From: Actinobacteria bacterium BACL4 MAG-120820-bin23
Lineage (GTDB): Bacteria; Actinomycetota; Actinomycetes; Nanopelagicales; Nanopelagicaceae
Reading direction: 5' to 3'
Length of the DNA stretch: 12,443 nt
Assembly: GCA_001437855.1 (NCBI GenBank)
Contig: LIBD01000016.1
Coordinates: forward strand, 1 to 12,443
Position numbers and translations under genes: made by a program. Position 1 is the first letter of the stretch, and every line of letters starts with the position of its first letter. Positions 1 to 8,168 of this stretch are shown here, one piece after another. The notes beneath the pieces are model-generated. The model had not been told where the DNA came from. It did not search any database and saw only the letters and a program-made list of their open reading frames with translations.

Positions 1-303
1 TTAACTAAAGAGGATTTAGTTCGATCTAGAAATATTGCTGGTACTGGCACAATTACGCAAGATGGTCAGGTCGGCCCAATCGGGGGAATTGCTGAGAAAA
101 TTATTGGAGCCAATAAGGCTGGAGTGGAGTTATTTTTTACACCCATCAGAAATTGTGCAGAACTAGGCGATATCGACCAGATCCTTAACGGCAATGCCCA
201 GGAGAGGATGAAAATTGTGCCAATCGCCACACTCTCCCAGGCCGTCTCAATTCTTCGATCACCTGATACCACCCAATATCCAAGTTGTAACAGCATCGCC
301 TAG
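1..303 (+). CDS. PDZ/Lon-like (S16) serine protease, C-terminal fragment
   Basis: The frame is open from base 1 to the TAG at 301-303 and gives the last 100 residues of a larger protein whose start lies upstream of the window. The visible stretch includes GPIGGIAEKIIGANKAG, the Lon peptidase S16 signature. The lysine of the EK pair (codon 97-99) corresponds to the lysine of the Ser-Lys catalytic dyad; the serine would lie upstream and is not visible. Actinobacterial YlbL-type proteins join an N-terminal membrane anchor and a PDZ domain to this peptidase domain, and the absence of an AAA+ module next to a UPF0182 gene makes that family more likely than full-length Lon. The same pairing is known in Mycobacterium tuberculosis (Rv3194c/Rv3193c, from memory). 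The next gene follows 19 bases later on the same strand. The family call is good; the domain layout upstream is inferred. Confidence 0.85.
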   Translation, partial: LTKEDLVRSRNIAGTGTITQDGQVGPIGGIAEKIIGANKAGVELFFTPIRNCAELGDIDQILNGNAQERMKIVPIATLSQAVSILRSPDTTQYPSCNSIA

Positions 304-316
304 GAGTAGATAAGAT
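285..316 (+). promoter_or_regulatory. Weak candidate promoter before the UPF0182 gene
   Basis: A TAAGAT (311-316) resembles a -10 box and sits 6 bases before the ATG at 323, which would give a leaderless or nearly leaderless transcript. The only -35-like match is TTGTAA (285-290), and the 20-base spacer is longer than usual. The nearest purine-rich site, AGGAG at 302-306, is 16 bases from the ATG, too far for a good ribosome binding site, so a leaderless start is a reasonable alternative. Read-through from the protease gene is equally possible. Confidence 0.25.
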
Positions 317-322
317 CTGCGC

Positions 323-3259
323 ATGAGTAATTCAGGCTTTGGTGGTGGTGGTTTTAATCGAAATAACAGCCCATTTGGTGGCAGCGGTTTTGGTAGCGGC
401 GGATTTGGTGGCAGCTTCCCTAATCCATTTACAAATCGAAGTGGTGGTCGAAGAAGGATAAGTCCATTAACCATCACCTTTATTATTTTATTTATATTAG
501 CCAGCATCCTGGTTTCGCTAAGTGGATTTTATGCCGATCTGCTTTGGTTTCGCTCAGTTGATTATGTAAATGTTTGGCAAACATCATTATTTACAAAGAT
601 ATTTTTATTCTTAGGTTTCGGTTTTGTAACCGCTTTATTTATTACTGCAAATATTTTTATTGCATTTCGCAAGCGTCCAGTTTATGTGCCAGTATCTGTT
701 GAAGCTGATAATCTTGAGCGTTATCGTGCGCAGATCGAGCCAATTAGACGGCTGGTCGGAATTGCAATCTTTTTAGCGATCTTTTACTTTGCGGGTACAG
801 CAGGATCTAGATTTTGGCAACAGTGGTTACTTTTTAGAAATTCAACTGAGTTTGGGGTAGTAGATCCACAATTTGGTTTAGATATTTCCTTCTTTGCTTT
901 TAGATTACCTTTGTTCCAATCATTAATTGGTTGGGCAATTTCAACAATTATCTTGTCATTGATTGCAGCTGCGGCGGTTCACTATATTTACGGTGGGATT
1001 AGGCCAGCAGTCAAAGAAGAACGAACAACTGTCGCTGCCAGGGTTCAACTTTCCATACTTCTTGGTTTACTTGTTTTACTAAAGGCAGTGGCATACTGGT
1101 TTGATCGATATGCCCTAACCTTAAAAGAGGGAAGATTAATAACAGGTCTTACCTATTCAGATGTAAATGCTTTATTGCCTGCAAAATCAATTTTGGCAGC
1201 AATTGCTTTAGTTTGTTCACTCCTATTTTTTGCCAATATTGTTCGTAAATCATGGCTATTACCAACTGCTGGAGTTGCGTTAATGGTGATTGCCTCGGTA
1301 TTGATTGCTGGGATCTATCCAGCAGCAATTCAGCAATTCCAAGTAAAGCCATCTGAATCATCAAAAGAAGCACCATTTATTCAAAAAAATATTAATGCCA
1401 CACGTCTTGCATATGGCCTAGATCAGGTTGAAGTTAAAGATTATCAAGCAACTGTTGCAACATCTGCTGGACAATTAGCAAACGATACTGCAACCATTGC
1501 CAATATTCGATTAATGGACCCAAATGTTTTATCATCAACTTTTAGGCAATTACAACAAATTAAGCCGTACTATGCATTTGCTGACTCTTTAGATATTGAT
1601 CGTTACATAATAGACGGTAAAGAGCGAGATGTTGTGGTGTCAGTTCGCGAACTAAATATTAACGGTAATCCATCTCGTAACTGGATTAATGATCATCTTG
1701 TTTATACTCATGGTTTTGGACTCGTCGGTGCTTATGGAAATACAGTAGATACCGATGGAAAACCATCATTTGTGGTTGGAGACATTCCACCAACTAAAGG
1801 CTTAGGTGAATTTCAACCTCGAGTTTATTTTGGTGAAAATGTTCCGGATTACTCAATTATTGGTGGGCCAGCTGCATCAAATCCCGTAGAGCTTGATTAT
1901 CCAGATGATAACTCGCCAAATGGGCAAAAGAATTACACCTATACAGGTAAGGGTGGAGTGCCAATGGGCTCTCTATTTACTCGATTACTATTTGCCATTA
2001 AGTATCAAGAACAAAGAATTGTTTTATCTAACCTAATAAATTCTGAGTCTAAAATTCTTTTTGAAAGAAATCCAAGAGAGCGAGTAGCAAAAGTTGCTCC
2101 TTGGCTAACTCTTGATGATGATCCATACCCTGCAATCGTCGATGGCAAGATTCTTTGGATTATTGATGGCTATACAACAAGTGCTGGATATCCAAACTCT
2201 CGAATAGTTAATCTAGCTAATACCGGAGATGCACTAACGAGTAGATCAAATGCATTTGCTTCCCTAAATAATCGAAATGTGAATTACATAAGAAACTCAG
2301 TTAAAGCAACGGTTGATTCTTATGATGGCACAGTTTCACTTTATCAATGGGATGAAAAAGATCCAGTACTAGCTACTTGGAGTAAAGCATTTCCGGGCAG
2401 TGTTAAAGCAAAGAGTGAAATAACTCCTGATTTGTTATCTCATATTCGATACCCAGAGGACATGTTCCGAGTTCAGCGAGATATTTTGAGCGCCTACCAT
2501 GTAACAACTGCCGAAGCGTTTTATGGCGGACAAGATTTCTGGCGAGTACCCCTAGACCCGTCTACCTTTGGAGCCAACTCTGGCGTACAGCCACCTTATT
2601 ACTTGACTATGCAGATACCAGGGCAAGATAAGCCAACTTTCTCACTTTATACCCCATTTGTACCAAGAGGTGGGCGCGAGAATTTAACTGCATTAGCTGT
2701 GGTAAACGCTGATGCTGGTGATAATTACGGAAAAATAACTGTGTTGCAGCTACCAAGATCTATAAACGTTGCTGGCCCTTCACAGGTTGCATCAAATTTT
2801 GAAGCAAAACCTGAAGTTGCAACCTCGCTATCACTGCTTCGCCAAGGCGGCGCGGATGTTGTGTTAGGTAATTTATTAACATTGCCAGTTGGCAAAGGCC
2901 TACTTTATGTTCAGCCGGTATATGTGCGAGCAACCGGAAATACTGCGGCATATCCACTACTACAAAAAGTTTTAGTTTCATTTGGTGATCAAATTGGATT
3001 TAGTGAAACTTTACAAGGTGCGTTAGATCAAGTATTTGGTGGCGATTCTGGAACTGAAGTCTCTATTAATCAATCTGATTCACTAATTAATGGTGGAGTT
3101 GGAACAAGTCAGGCAATCAAATCTGCAATAGCATCACTGCAATCTGCATTTACAGAGCTTGAGGCGGCACAAAAGCGGTTAGATGGTGCTGCTGAAGATC
3201 GTGCACGAGCTAGAGTTAAAGCTGCGATATCTGCATTAGTCTCCGCTCAAAATAGATAA
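323..3259 (+). CDS. UPF0182 family multi-pass membrane protein
   Basis: The 978-residue product has the length and layout of the actinobacterial UPF0182 family (PF03699), whose function is not established. Residues 5-37 are a glycine/phenylalanine/serine-rich low-complexity segment, followed by a basic patch (GGRRR, 41-45). About seven hydrophobic segments follow, near residues 50-70, 92-115, 143-160, 199-222, 243-262, 288-306 and 311-331. The conserved block with FRNSTEFGVVDPQFGLDISF lies at about 171-190, between segments 3 and 4. The remaining 640 or so residues are soluble, probably outside the membrane, and end in an alanine/arginine-rich helical tail (about 935-978). The ATG at 323 lacks a well-spaced Shine-Dalgarno site, but no better upstream start fits before the protease stop. 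Its position behind a membrane-linked Lon-like protease suggests an envelope role; that is inference only. Confidence 0.9.
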   Translation: MSNSGFGGGGFNRNNSPFGGSGFGSGGFGGSFPNPFTNRSGGRRRISPLTITFIILFILASILVSLSGFYADLLWFRSVDYVNVWQTSLFTKIFLFLGFGFVTALFITANIFIAFRKRPVYVPVSVEADNLERYRAQIEPIRRLVGIAIFLAIFYFAGTAGSRFWQQWLLFRNSTEFGVVDPQFGLDISFFAFRLPLFQSLIGWAISTIILSLIAAAAVHYIYGGIRPAVKEERTTVAARVQLSILLGLLVLLKAVAYWFDRYALTLKEGRLITGLTYSDVNALLPAKSILAAIALVCSLLFFANIVRKSWLLPTAGVALMVIASVLIAGIYPAAIQQFQVKPSESSKEAPFIQKNINATRLAYGLDQVEVKDYQATVATSAGQLANDTATIANIRLMDPNVLSSTFRQLQQIKPYYAFADSLDIDRYIIDGKERDVVVSVRELNINGNPSRNWINDHLVYTHGFGLVGAYGNTVDTDGKPSFVVGDIPPTKGLGEFQPRVYFGENVPDYSIIGGPAASNPVELDYPDDNSPNGQKNYTYTGKGGVPMGSLFTRLLFAIKYQEQRIVLSNLINSESKILFERNPRERVAKVAPWLTLDDDPYPAIVDGKILWIIDGYTTSAGYPNSRIVNLANTGDALTSRSNAFASLNNRNVNYIRNSVKATVDSYDGTVSLYQWDEKDPVLATWSKAFPGSVKAKSEITPDLLSHIRYPEDMFRVQRDILSAYHVTTAEAFYGGQDFWRVPLDPSTFGANSGVQPPYYLTMQIPGQDKPTFSLYTPFVPRGGRENLTALAVVNADAGDNYGKITVLQLPRSINVAGPSQVASNFEAKPEVATSLSLLRQGGADVVLGNLLTLPVGKGLLYVQPVYVRATGNTAAYPLLQKVLVSFGDQIGFSETLQGALDQVFGGDSGTEVSINQSDSLINGGVGTSQAIKSAIASLQSAFTELEAAQKRLDGAAEDRARARVKAAISALVSAQNR

Positions 3260-3273
3260 TAAATTCTTCTATT

Positions 3274-3302
3274 TTGGTTTAATACTCAACCTACTCTAAG
3301 AT
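3274..3302 (+). promoter_or_regulatory. Candidate promoter of the initiator tRNA gene
   Basis: TTGGTT (3274-3279) and TAAGAT (3297-3302) are separated by exactly 17 bases, and transcription would begin about 6 bases before the tRNA 5' end. The -10 matches 4 of 6 consensus bases and the -35 matches 3 of 6. No terminator hairpin is visible between the UPF0182 stop (3259) and this site, so read-through may also contribute. Confidence 0.45.
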
Positions 3303-3313
3303 TTATTATCCGA

Positions 3314-3390
<77 letters not shown>

Positions 3391-3392
3391 AA

Positions 3393-5699
3393 TTACTTAA
3401 TTCGTAAGCTATTTAGCACCACAAATAATGATGAAAGAGACATAGCTGCTGCAGCATACATAGGTGAAAGATTACCCGAGGCTGCAACTGGGATAAAAGC
3501 TAGGTTATAAAAGAAAGCCCAACCCAGATTAGATTTGATAACTCTTACTGTTTTCTTAGAGATTTTAATGGCATCAAGGGCTGCCATTAAAGATGGTCGA
3601 ACCAAAGTAATATCGGCAGCAGCAATTGAAGTATCAGTTCCAGATCCCATTGCAATACTTAAGTCTGATTTGGCGATAGCTGCGGCATCATTTATTCCAT
3701 CACCAACCATCAATACTTTTCCATTTTCCTGTAATGAAGTTACAAAATTCAATTTATCTTCAGGGGTTGCTGAAGCAAAAATATGATCGATCGCAATCCC
3801 AGCTTGAGATCCTATGTTTATTGCTGCCGATTCAGAGTCGCCTGTAATTAACCAAGTTTTTATCCCAGATCTTTCAAGTTTTTCAATGGCTATCTTGCCA
3901 TCTATTTTTATTTGATCCCCAATTTCAAATACTCCATATGCCAGACCATCTATTGCTAAAACCGCAACAGAGTTAGACCGATTCTTCGCGCCTTCGATTG
4001 CACTGACTAATTTTGGCGAAAACTCCGTAGTACTTCGAGCTATTGATATTGGTGAGCCAATCAAAACTGCCCTTTTAGAGGTTGAATTATTCATTTTTAC
4101 ACGACCAGTAACACCTGCACCAGGGGTGTGTTCAAATTCAGAAACTTCCCACTTGAACGCACCTTGCTTGGCTAATGACTCAGATATTGCAATCGCGATT
4201 GGATGAGAATCCATACTTTCAAGACTAAGTGCATAACTCATTAGATCGGTGGCTGATATCTCCGTGCTTTGCTTATCTAATGGATTATTTATTAAGACCA
4301 TCTCTAGCAATTGCATTTTCCCAGTAGTTAAAGTTCCAGTCTTATCAAAGACTGCATCTGTAATTCCTACCGCTTTTTCAATAGATCTTGGAGATCTAAT
4401 AATGATGCCGTTCTTGGCCGCCTTACCAGATGCCACCATTAGTGCAATCGGAGTAGCCAAACCAAGTGCACACGGACATGCGATTACTAAGACTGCAACC
4501 GCAATTGAAATAGATTCAGCAATACTTTGATTCACTAAATACCAAGCTAAAAAAGTGGCAATCGCAAGAAGTAAAACAACTGGAACAAATACTTTACTTA
4601 CCTTATCAGCAAGTTGCTGAGCGGGTGCCTTTTCTGATTGTGCGGTAAGCACCATCCTAGTGATTCTTGCTAATTCAGTATCTGACCCAACTCTTGAAGC
4701 TTTAACAAGTAAATTTCCATTGTTATTAATCGAACCAGCAAATACCAGACTGCCAACTGCTACTTCAAGCGGTGTGAATTCACCTGTTAAGAAAGAGTTA
4801 TTCACTGTGCTAAAACCCGAAATTACTGTGCCATCAGTTGCAATCTTTTCACCTGGCTTTACAACAAATATGTCCCCGATTTGCAATTCTGTTATAGGGA
4901 TGAGTTTTATCTCGCCATTTTTATTGATCTCAACATCTGATGCAGATAATTTGAATAATTCAGAAAGTGCTGAGCCGGCTTTTCGCTTAGCTTTATGCTC
5001 TAAGTATCGACCTAACATAACAAAAAATATGATAGCTGCTGAAACTTCAACATAGACAAAAGATGTTTCACTTTCATTCGGGGTATACATAGCAGCTGAG
5101 TATGCACTCCAGATGAATGCGATTAAAGATCCCAATGAAACTAGTGTATCCATAGTCGGATTTAAAAGGTTCTTTATGGCTGCTCTATGAATTGGCCATG
5201 CAAAGATAAATACAACTGGAATAGATATAGTTATTAGTAACCAAGTACTAATTGGTGCGTTTGGATAATTAATTACTAGGTTCTGGTTATTATCATTTAA
5301 AAATACATTGGCTCTATCGATCAGTAAAAGTAATTCCTGGTCAACTTTTGCATGTAGATCATGAAACATTGAGATAATAATTATTGGAGCAGAAAATAAA
5401 AGTGTGAAAAATAGCCTTATACCTAAACGATTTGATTTTTCAAATGATTCTTTTTCACCCTTAAACGCACTAGCTAAATAACCTGAGCTTTTAACAGCCT
5501 TTATCAGTTCTTGCTCTGAAATATTTAAAGGTGCAATTATGTGAGCCGATTCCATTGCCAGATTTACAGCAGCTCTTACTCCTGGCAACTTATTAAGTGA
5601 TTTTTCAACTGTACCAACACAGGAAGAGCAGGTCATTCCAGAGATTTGAAGATCAATCTGTCTGGTTTTACTCTCTTTATACTTTGATAATTCACTCAT
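3393..5699 (-). CDS. copA: Copper-translocating P1B-type ATPase
   Basis: This 768-residue protein should export Cu(I) across the cytoplasmic membrane at the cost of ATP. It begins with one heavy-metal-binding domain carrying GMTCSSC (Cys24, Cys27). The transport site is CPC at 408-410. The actuator TGE is at 305-307, the phosphorylated aspartate is in DKTGT (Asp452), the P1B-specific HP dipeptide is at 499-500 and GDGIND is at 666-671. The last two membrane segments carry the Cu(I)-type residues: Asn724, Tyr731-Asn732 and Met753 with Ser756-Ser757. Eight transmembrane helices can be drawn. The loop between the first and second (about 112-150) is rather long. The ATG is 15 bases after the rsgA stop, with no clear Shine-Dalgarno sequence, so it probably shares the aroA-rsgA transcript. 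No csoR, copY or copZ gene is visible nearby. Copper specificity follows from the motifs; silver could also be carried. Confidence 0.93.
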   Translation of the reverse strand: MSELSKYKESKTRQIDLQISGMTCSSCVGTVEKSLNKLPGVRAAVNLAMESAHIIAPLNISEQELIKAVKSSGYLASAFKGEKESFEKSNRLGIRLFFTLLFSAPIIIISMFHDLHAKVDQELLLLIDRANVFLNDNNQNLVINYPNAPISTWLLITISIPVVFIFAWPIHRAAIKNLLNPTMDTLVSLGSLIAFIWSAYSAAMYTPNESETSFVYVEVSAAIIFFVMLGRYLEHKAKRKAGSALSELFKLSASDVEINKNGEIKLIPITELQIGDIFVVKPGEKIATDGTVISGFSTVNNSFLTGEFTPLEVAVGSLVFAGSINNNGNLLVKASRVGSDTELARITRMVLTAQSEKAPAQQLADKVSKVFVPVVLLLAIATFLAWYLVNQSIAESISIAVAVLVIACPCALGLATPIALMVASGKAAKNGIIIRSPRSIEKAVGITDAVFDKTGTLTTGKMQLLEMVLINNPLDKQSTEISATDLMSYALSLESMDSHPIAIAISESLAKQGAFKWEVSEFEHTPGAGVTGRVKMNNSTSKRAVLIGSPISIARSTTEFSPKLVSAIEGAKNRSNSVAVLAIDGLAYGVFEIGDQIKIDGKIAIEKLERSGIKTWLITGDSESAAINIGSQAGIAIDHIFASATPEDKLNFVTSLQENGKVLMVGDGINDAAAIAKSDLSIAMGSGTDTSIAAADITLVRPSLMAALDAIKISKKTVRVIKSNLGWAFFYNLAFIPVAASGNLSPMYAAAAMSLSSLFVVLNSLRIK

Positions 5700-5714
5700 A
5701 GTGAAAGGCTACTC

Positions 5715-6776
5715 TTACTTACCTTGCCCGGTAGATAAAACTCTCCGTAGGCTTGCTAGCCGAGCATGATTCTTGTCATCAAAACTCTGCCAAGTGTTTA
5801 ACGCACAATCTTGTTCATTATGAGAGCAATTTTTTGGGCACAATGAAATTGGTTCGGAAAACTCTGGAAATGCAGCTATTACCCGCGATGGTTGAATATG
5901 AGCAACACCAAAGGAACGAACTCCAGGAGTATCGATAATCCAACCAAAGTTTTCTCCGGAAAAAGTGGAGGATAGCGGCAAAGCCACTGCACTTGAGGAG
6001 GTATGTCTACCTCTACCAGTTACTTCATTTACATCTCCAGTTTGACGATAAGAGCTTTGTTGATCATCAACTTGCTTATTTACCTCATTTTTTGCCAGCA
6101 GATTATTAACCAAAGTTGATTTACCTACGCCAGAATGTCCGATCAACACAGTGATTTTTCCAGTCAAAGCATTCCTTAATTCAGATAAATCTGAACTTTT
6201 TACAGTCTTAAATACAGGAATTTCTAAATCCTTGTAAGTTTCAAGAAAGTTATCACCATTTGCTAGATCCTGTTTAGTCATAATAATTAACGGCGAAATT
6301 CCTTGGTCATAGGCAACTACCAATGCTCTGTCCACAAAGCCAGTTCTTGGTTCTGGATTTGTGGTTGAAATAACTATTGCAAGTTGATCAACATTAGCCA
6401 CGATGACTCTTTCATCTTTTAAGTTGTCGTCAATAGTTCTAGTCAGTGAGTTTTTTCTAGGTTGGACAGCAACGACTCTCGCCAGCGATCCTTCATCTCC
6501 TGTGGTGTCTCCAACTATAGAAACCAGATCACCTACAACTACAGATTTCTTACCTAATTCTCGTGCTTTCATGGCAGTAATAAGTCCGTGTGAATTATTC
6601 ACATTTATTAAACACTTAACTCGACCACGGTCTACTTCAATAATTATTCCAGTCATCGCCTTTGAATAATCAGGTCGGTCTTTAGTTCTTGGCCGAGTTT
6701 TATTAGTTGATCCAAATTGCCTAGATTTGTTAATTCTTACATCATCTTCATCCCAATTTTTGTGTGACTTAGCCAT
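5715..6776 (-). CDS. rsgA: Ribosome small subunit GTPase RsgA
   Basis: This circularly permuted GTPase acts late in 30S ribosomal subunit maturation. The chosen start gives 353 residues beginning MAKSHKNWDEDDVRI. An upstream in-frame ATG at 6857 would add 27 residues, but these overlap aroA and do not look like family sequence. The DEDDVR and RPRTKDRPDYS segments at residues 9-38 are typical of actinobacterial RsgA. An OB-fold covers roughly 42-110. The G motifs come in permuted order: G4 TKQD (167-170), G1 GHSGVGKST (213-221), G2 near Thr259 and G3 DTPG (282-285). The C-terminal zinc site is Cys313, Cys317, His319, Cys324, with the shorter C-x3-C spacing that I associate with actinobacteria. 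The start overlaps the aroA stop in the 8-base string ATGGCTAA, implying translational coupling. The aroA-rsgA order is also found in M. tuberculosis (Rv3227-Rv3228, from memory). Confidence 0.95.
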   Translation of the reverse strand: MAKSHKNWDEDDVRINKSRQFGSTNKTRPRTKDRPDYSKAMTGIIIEVDRGRVKCLINVNNSHGLITAMKARELGKKSVVVGDLVSIVGDTTGDEGSLARVVAVQPRKNSLTRTIDDNLKDERVIVANVDQLAIVISTTNPEPRTGFVDRALVVAYDQGISPLIIMTKQDLANGDNFLETYKDLEIPVFKTVKSSDLSELRNALTGKITVLIGHSGVGKSTLVNNLLAKNEVNKQVDDQQSSYRQTGDVNEVTGRGRHTSSSAVALPLSSTFSGENFGWIIDTPGVRSFGVAHIQPSRVIAAFPEFSEPISLCPKNCSHNEQDCALNTWQSFDDKNHARLASLRRVLSTGQGK

Positions 6777-8064
6777 TAAGCATTTCCACCCATAAACCAG
6801 GAAAATCTGGGAGAGTCTTTTTGGTTGTTTCAATATTTTCAACAATAACTCCTTCAACCGCTAAGCCTATGATTGCTCCAGCAGTGGCCATTCGGTGGTC
6901 CTCATAGCTTTTAAATGCTTGTTTTGCAATTAGTGGCGTTGGCTTAATACTTAGCTCACCTGGTCCTTCATTCACTTTTCCACCAAGCTTATTTATCTCA
7001 GTTGCTAGTGCCGAAAGTCGATCAGTCTCATGCAATCGCAGGTGGGCAATTCCACTTAATCTTGATTCAGTGTCTGCTAACGCTGCTATTGCTGCAATAG
7101 AGGGAGTTAATTCACCAACATTTTGAAGATCGATATCGATTCCTAGAATTTTTCCGGTTCCAGATATTTTTAAACCCAATTCACTTCTTTCAACTTTTGC
7201 GCCCATTTTAGAAAAAATATTTCTTAATTGATCTCCTGGTTGAGAAGTGATTTCAGGCCAGTCGAGTATTTCAACGCTACCGCCACAAATCATTGCAGCG
7301 GCCATGAATGGAGCAGCATTTGAAAGATCTGGCTCAATAATTAAGTCCTGACCTATTAAATCTGTGGGCTTTACCTGCCAGCTATTTGCACCAACTTCAA
7401 CCTTTGCGCCAAATATTTTTAGCATTTGAATCGTCATTTCAATGTGTGGCAGAGATGGTAAGGAGTTACCAATATGCTTAATGGTAATCCCAGTTTCAGT
7501 TGCAGGTCCAAGTAAAAGTAGCGCGGAAACAAATTGACTAGAGGAACTAGCATCTATCTCTACTTCACTCCCGGTAATTTTTCCTGCACCGTTTATAGTA
7601 AGTGGAAGTCGATACTTGTCATTGTGTTCAATTGTTACTCCGAGCTGTTCCAAAGCTCTAATCACTGGAGCCAAAGGTCTTTCATGAGACCTAACATCAC
7701 CATCAAAGTGAATTAAGCCATTTGCAAGTGCTGCTATCGGTGGCAAGAAGCGCATTACTGTTCCAGCATTTCCAACATCAATATTTGCAGGGCCAATCAT
7801 TTTGTTTGGTACTACTTCATAATCAAATCCATCTTTAGTTTTAATAACAGTAATTTCAATCCCTAAACTTTGTAACCCTTTGACCATTAAGTCCGTATCT
7901 CTTGACGAAAGCGGTTTTCTTAATCGAGAAGGAGTTTTGGCAAGCGCCGCTAAAATTAATGCGCGGTTAGTGGCTGATTTAGAGCCTGGAATAGTTATCT
8001 GAGCATTAATTGGTTTGCTGGCAGGGGTAAGTCCAGACCTGTAGGGTGCTTTCCAATTCGCCAT
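6769..8064 (-). CDS. aroA: 3-phosphoshikimate 1-carboxyvinyltransferase (EPSP synthase)
   Basis: The enzyme joins phosphoenolpyruvate to shikimate 3-phosphate, the sixth step of the shikimate pathway to chorismate and aromatic amino acids, in the cytoplasm. The 431 residues cover the full family length. Visible motifs are GSKSATNR (27-34, with the substrate-binding Lys29), GNAGT (98-102, PEP loop), GDVRSHERPL (122-131), SSSSQF (173-178), the catalytic-region GELTPS (317-322), HETDRL (345-350) and DHRMA (389-393), with Lys416 near the C terminus. Glycine is kept in the GNAGT loop, so nothing here suggests the alanine change linked to glyphosate tolerance. The ATG at 8064 is preceded by a weak AAGG only 3 bases away. 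Its 5' region is shared with divergent sigR (104 bases between starts). It is the first gene of the probable aroA-rsgA-copA operon. Confidence 0.96.
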   Translation of the reverse strand: MANWKAPYRSGLTPASKPINAQITIPGSKSATNRALILAALAKTPSRLRKPLSSRDTDLMVKGLQSLGIEITVIKTKDGFDYEVVPNKMIGPANIDVGNAGTVMRFLPPIAALANGLIHFDGDVRSHERPLAPVIRALEQLGVTIEHNDKYRLPLTINGAGKITGSEVEIDASSSSQFVSALLLLGPATETGITIKHIGNSLPSLPHIEMTIQMLKIFGAKVEVGANSWQVKPTDLIGQDLIIEPDLSNAAPFMAAAMICGGSVEILDWPEITSQPGDQLRNIFSKMGAKVERSELGLKISGTGKILGIDIDLQNVGELTPSIAAIAALADTESRLSGIAHLRLHETDRLSALATEINKLGGKVNEGPGELSIKPTPLIAKQAFKSYEDHRMATAGAIIGLAVEGVIVENIETTKKTLPDFPGLWVEMLNG

Positions 8065-8134
8065 ATGCCTTAAGTCTACCTTCCGCTCACCGCACCAGGA
8101 TTTGGCTCTGATCGTGCTTAAGCGGATTGGTTGG

Positions 8135-8160
8135 GGAATATATCTGAGGCTTTTAAGGTT
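8135..8160 (+). promoter_or_regulatory. SigR/SigH-type autoregulatory promoter of sigR
   Basis: GGAAT (8135-8139, preceded by two more G) and GTT (8158-8160) are separated by exactly 18 bases, matching the published SigR consensus GGAAT-N18-GTT. The GTT ends 8 bases before the first sigR ATG, so transcription would start at or within a base or two of that ATG and give a leaderless mRNA. Autoregulation of sigR/sigH operons is established in Streptomyces and Mycobacterium. Both boxes are seen directly; activity is inferred. The sequence lies in the 104-base gap shared with aroA. Confidence 0.8.
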
Positions 8161-8168
8161 TTGCTTCT

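Noticed and set aside
66..296. Open frame of 76 codons on the minus strand
   Set aside because: It is antisense to the Lon-like peptidase end, which carries a clear S16 motif; nothing supports expression.
3304..3309. TATTAT as the -10 box of the initiator tRNA
   Set aside because: Its end is only 4 bases from the mature 5' end, so transcription would begin inside the tRNA, and the spacer to TTGGTT would be 24 bases; TAAGAT at 3297-3302 fits better.
4660..5055. Open frame of 131 codons on the plus strand within the copper ATPase gene
   Set aside because: It lies antisense to a well-supported P-type ATPase, has no recognisable motif and no ribosome site; it is a shadow of the real gene.
6777..6857. 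Longer rsgA start adding 27 residues
   Set aside because: The extra residues lie inside aroA and do not resemble RsgA N termini, whereas the ATG at 6776 begins with the family-like DEDDVR region.
8084..8095. Possible promoter for aroA on the minus strand in the sigR-aroA gap
   Set aside because: A TAGACT-like -10 can be found near 8071-8079, but no acceptable -35 lies at the right distance, so I did not list it.
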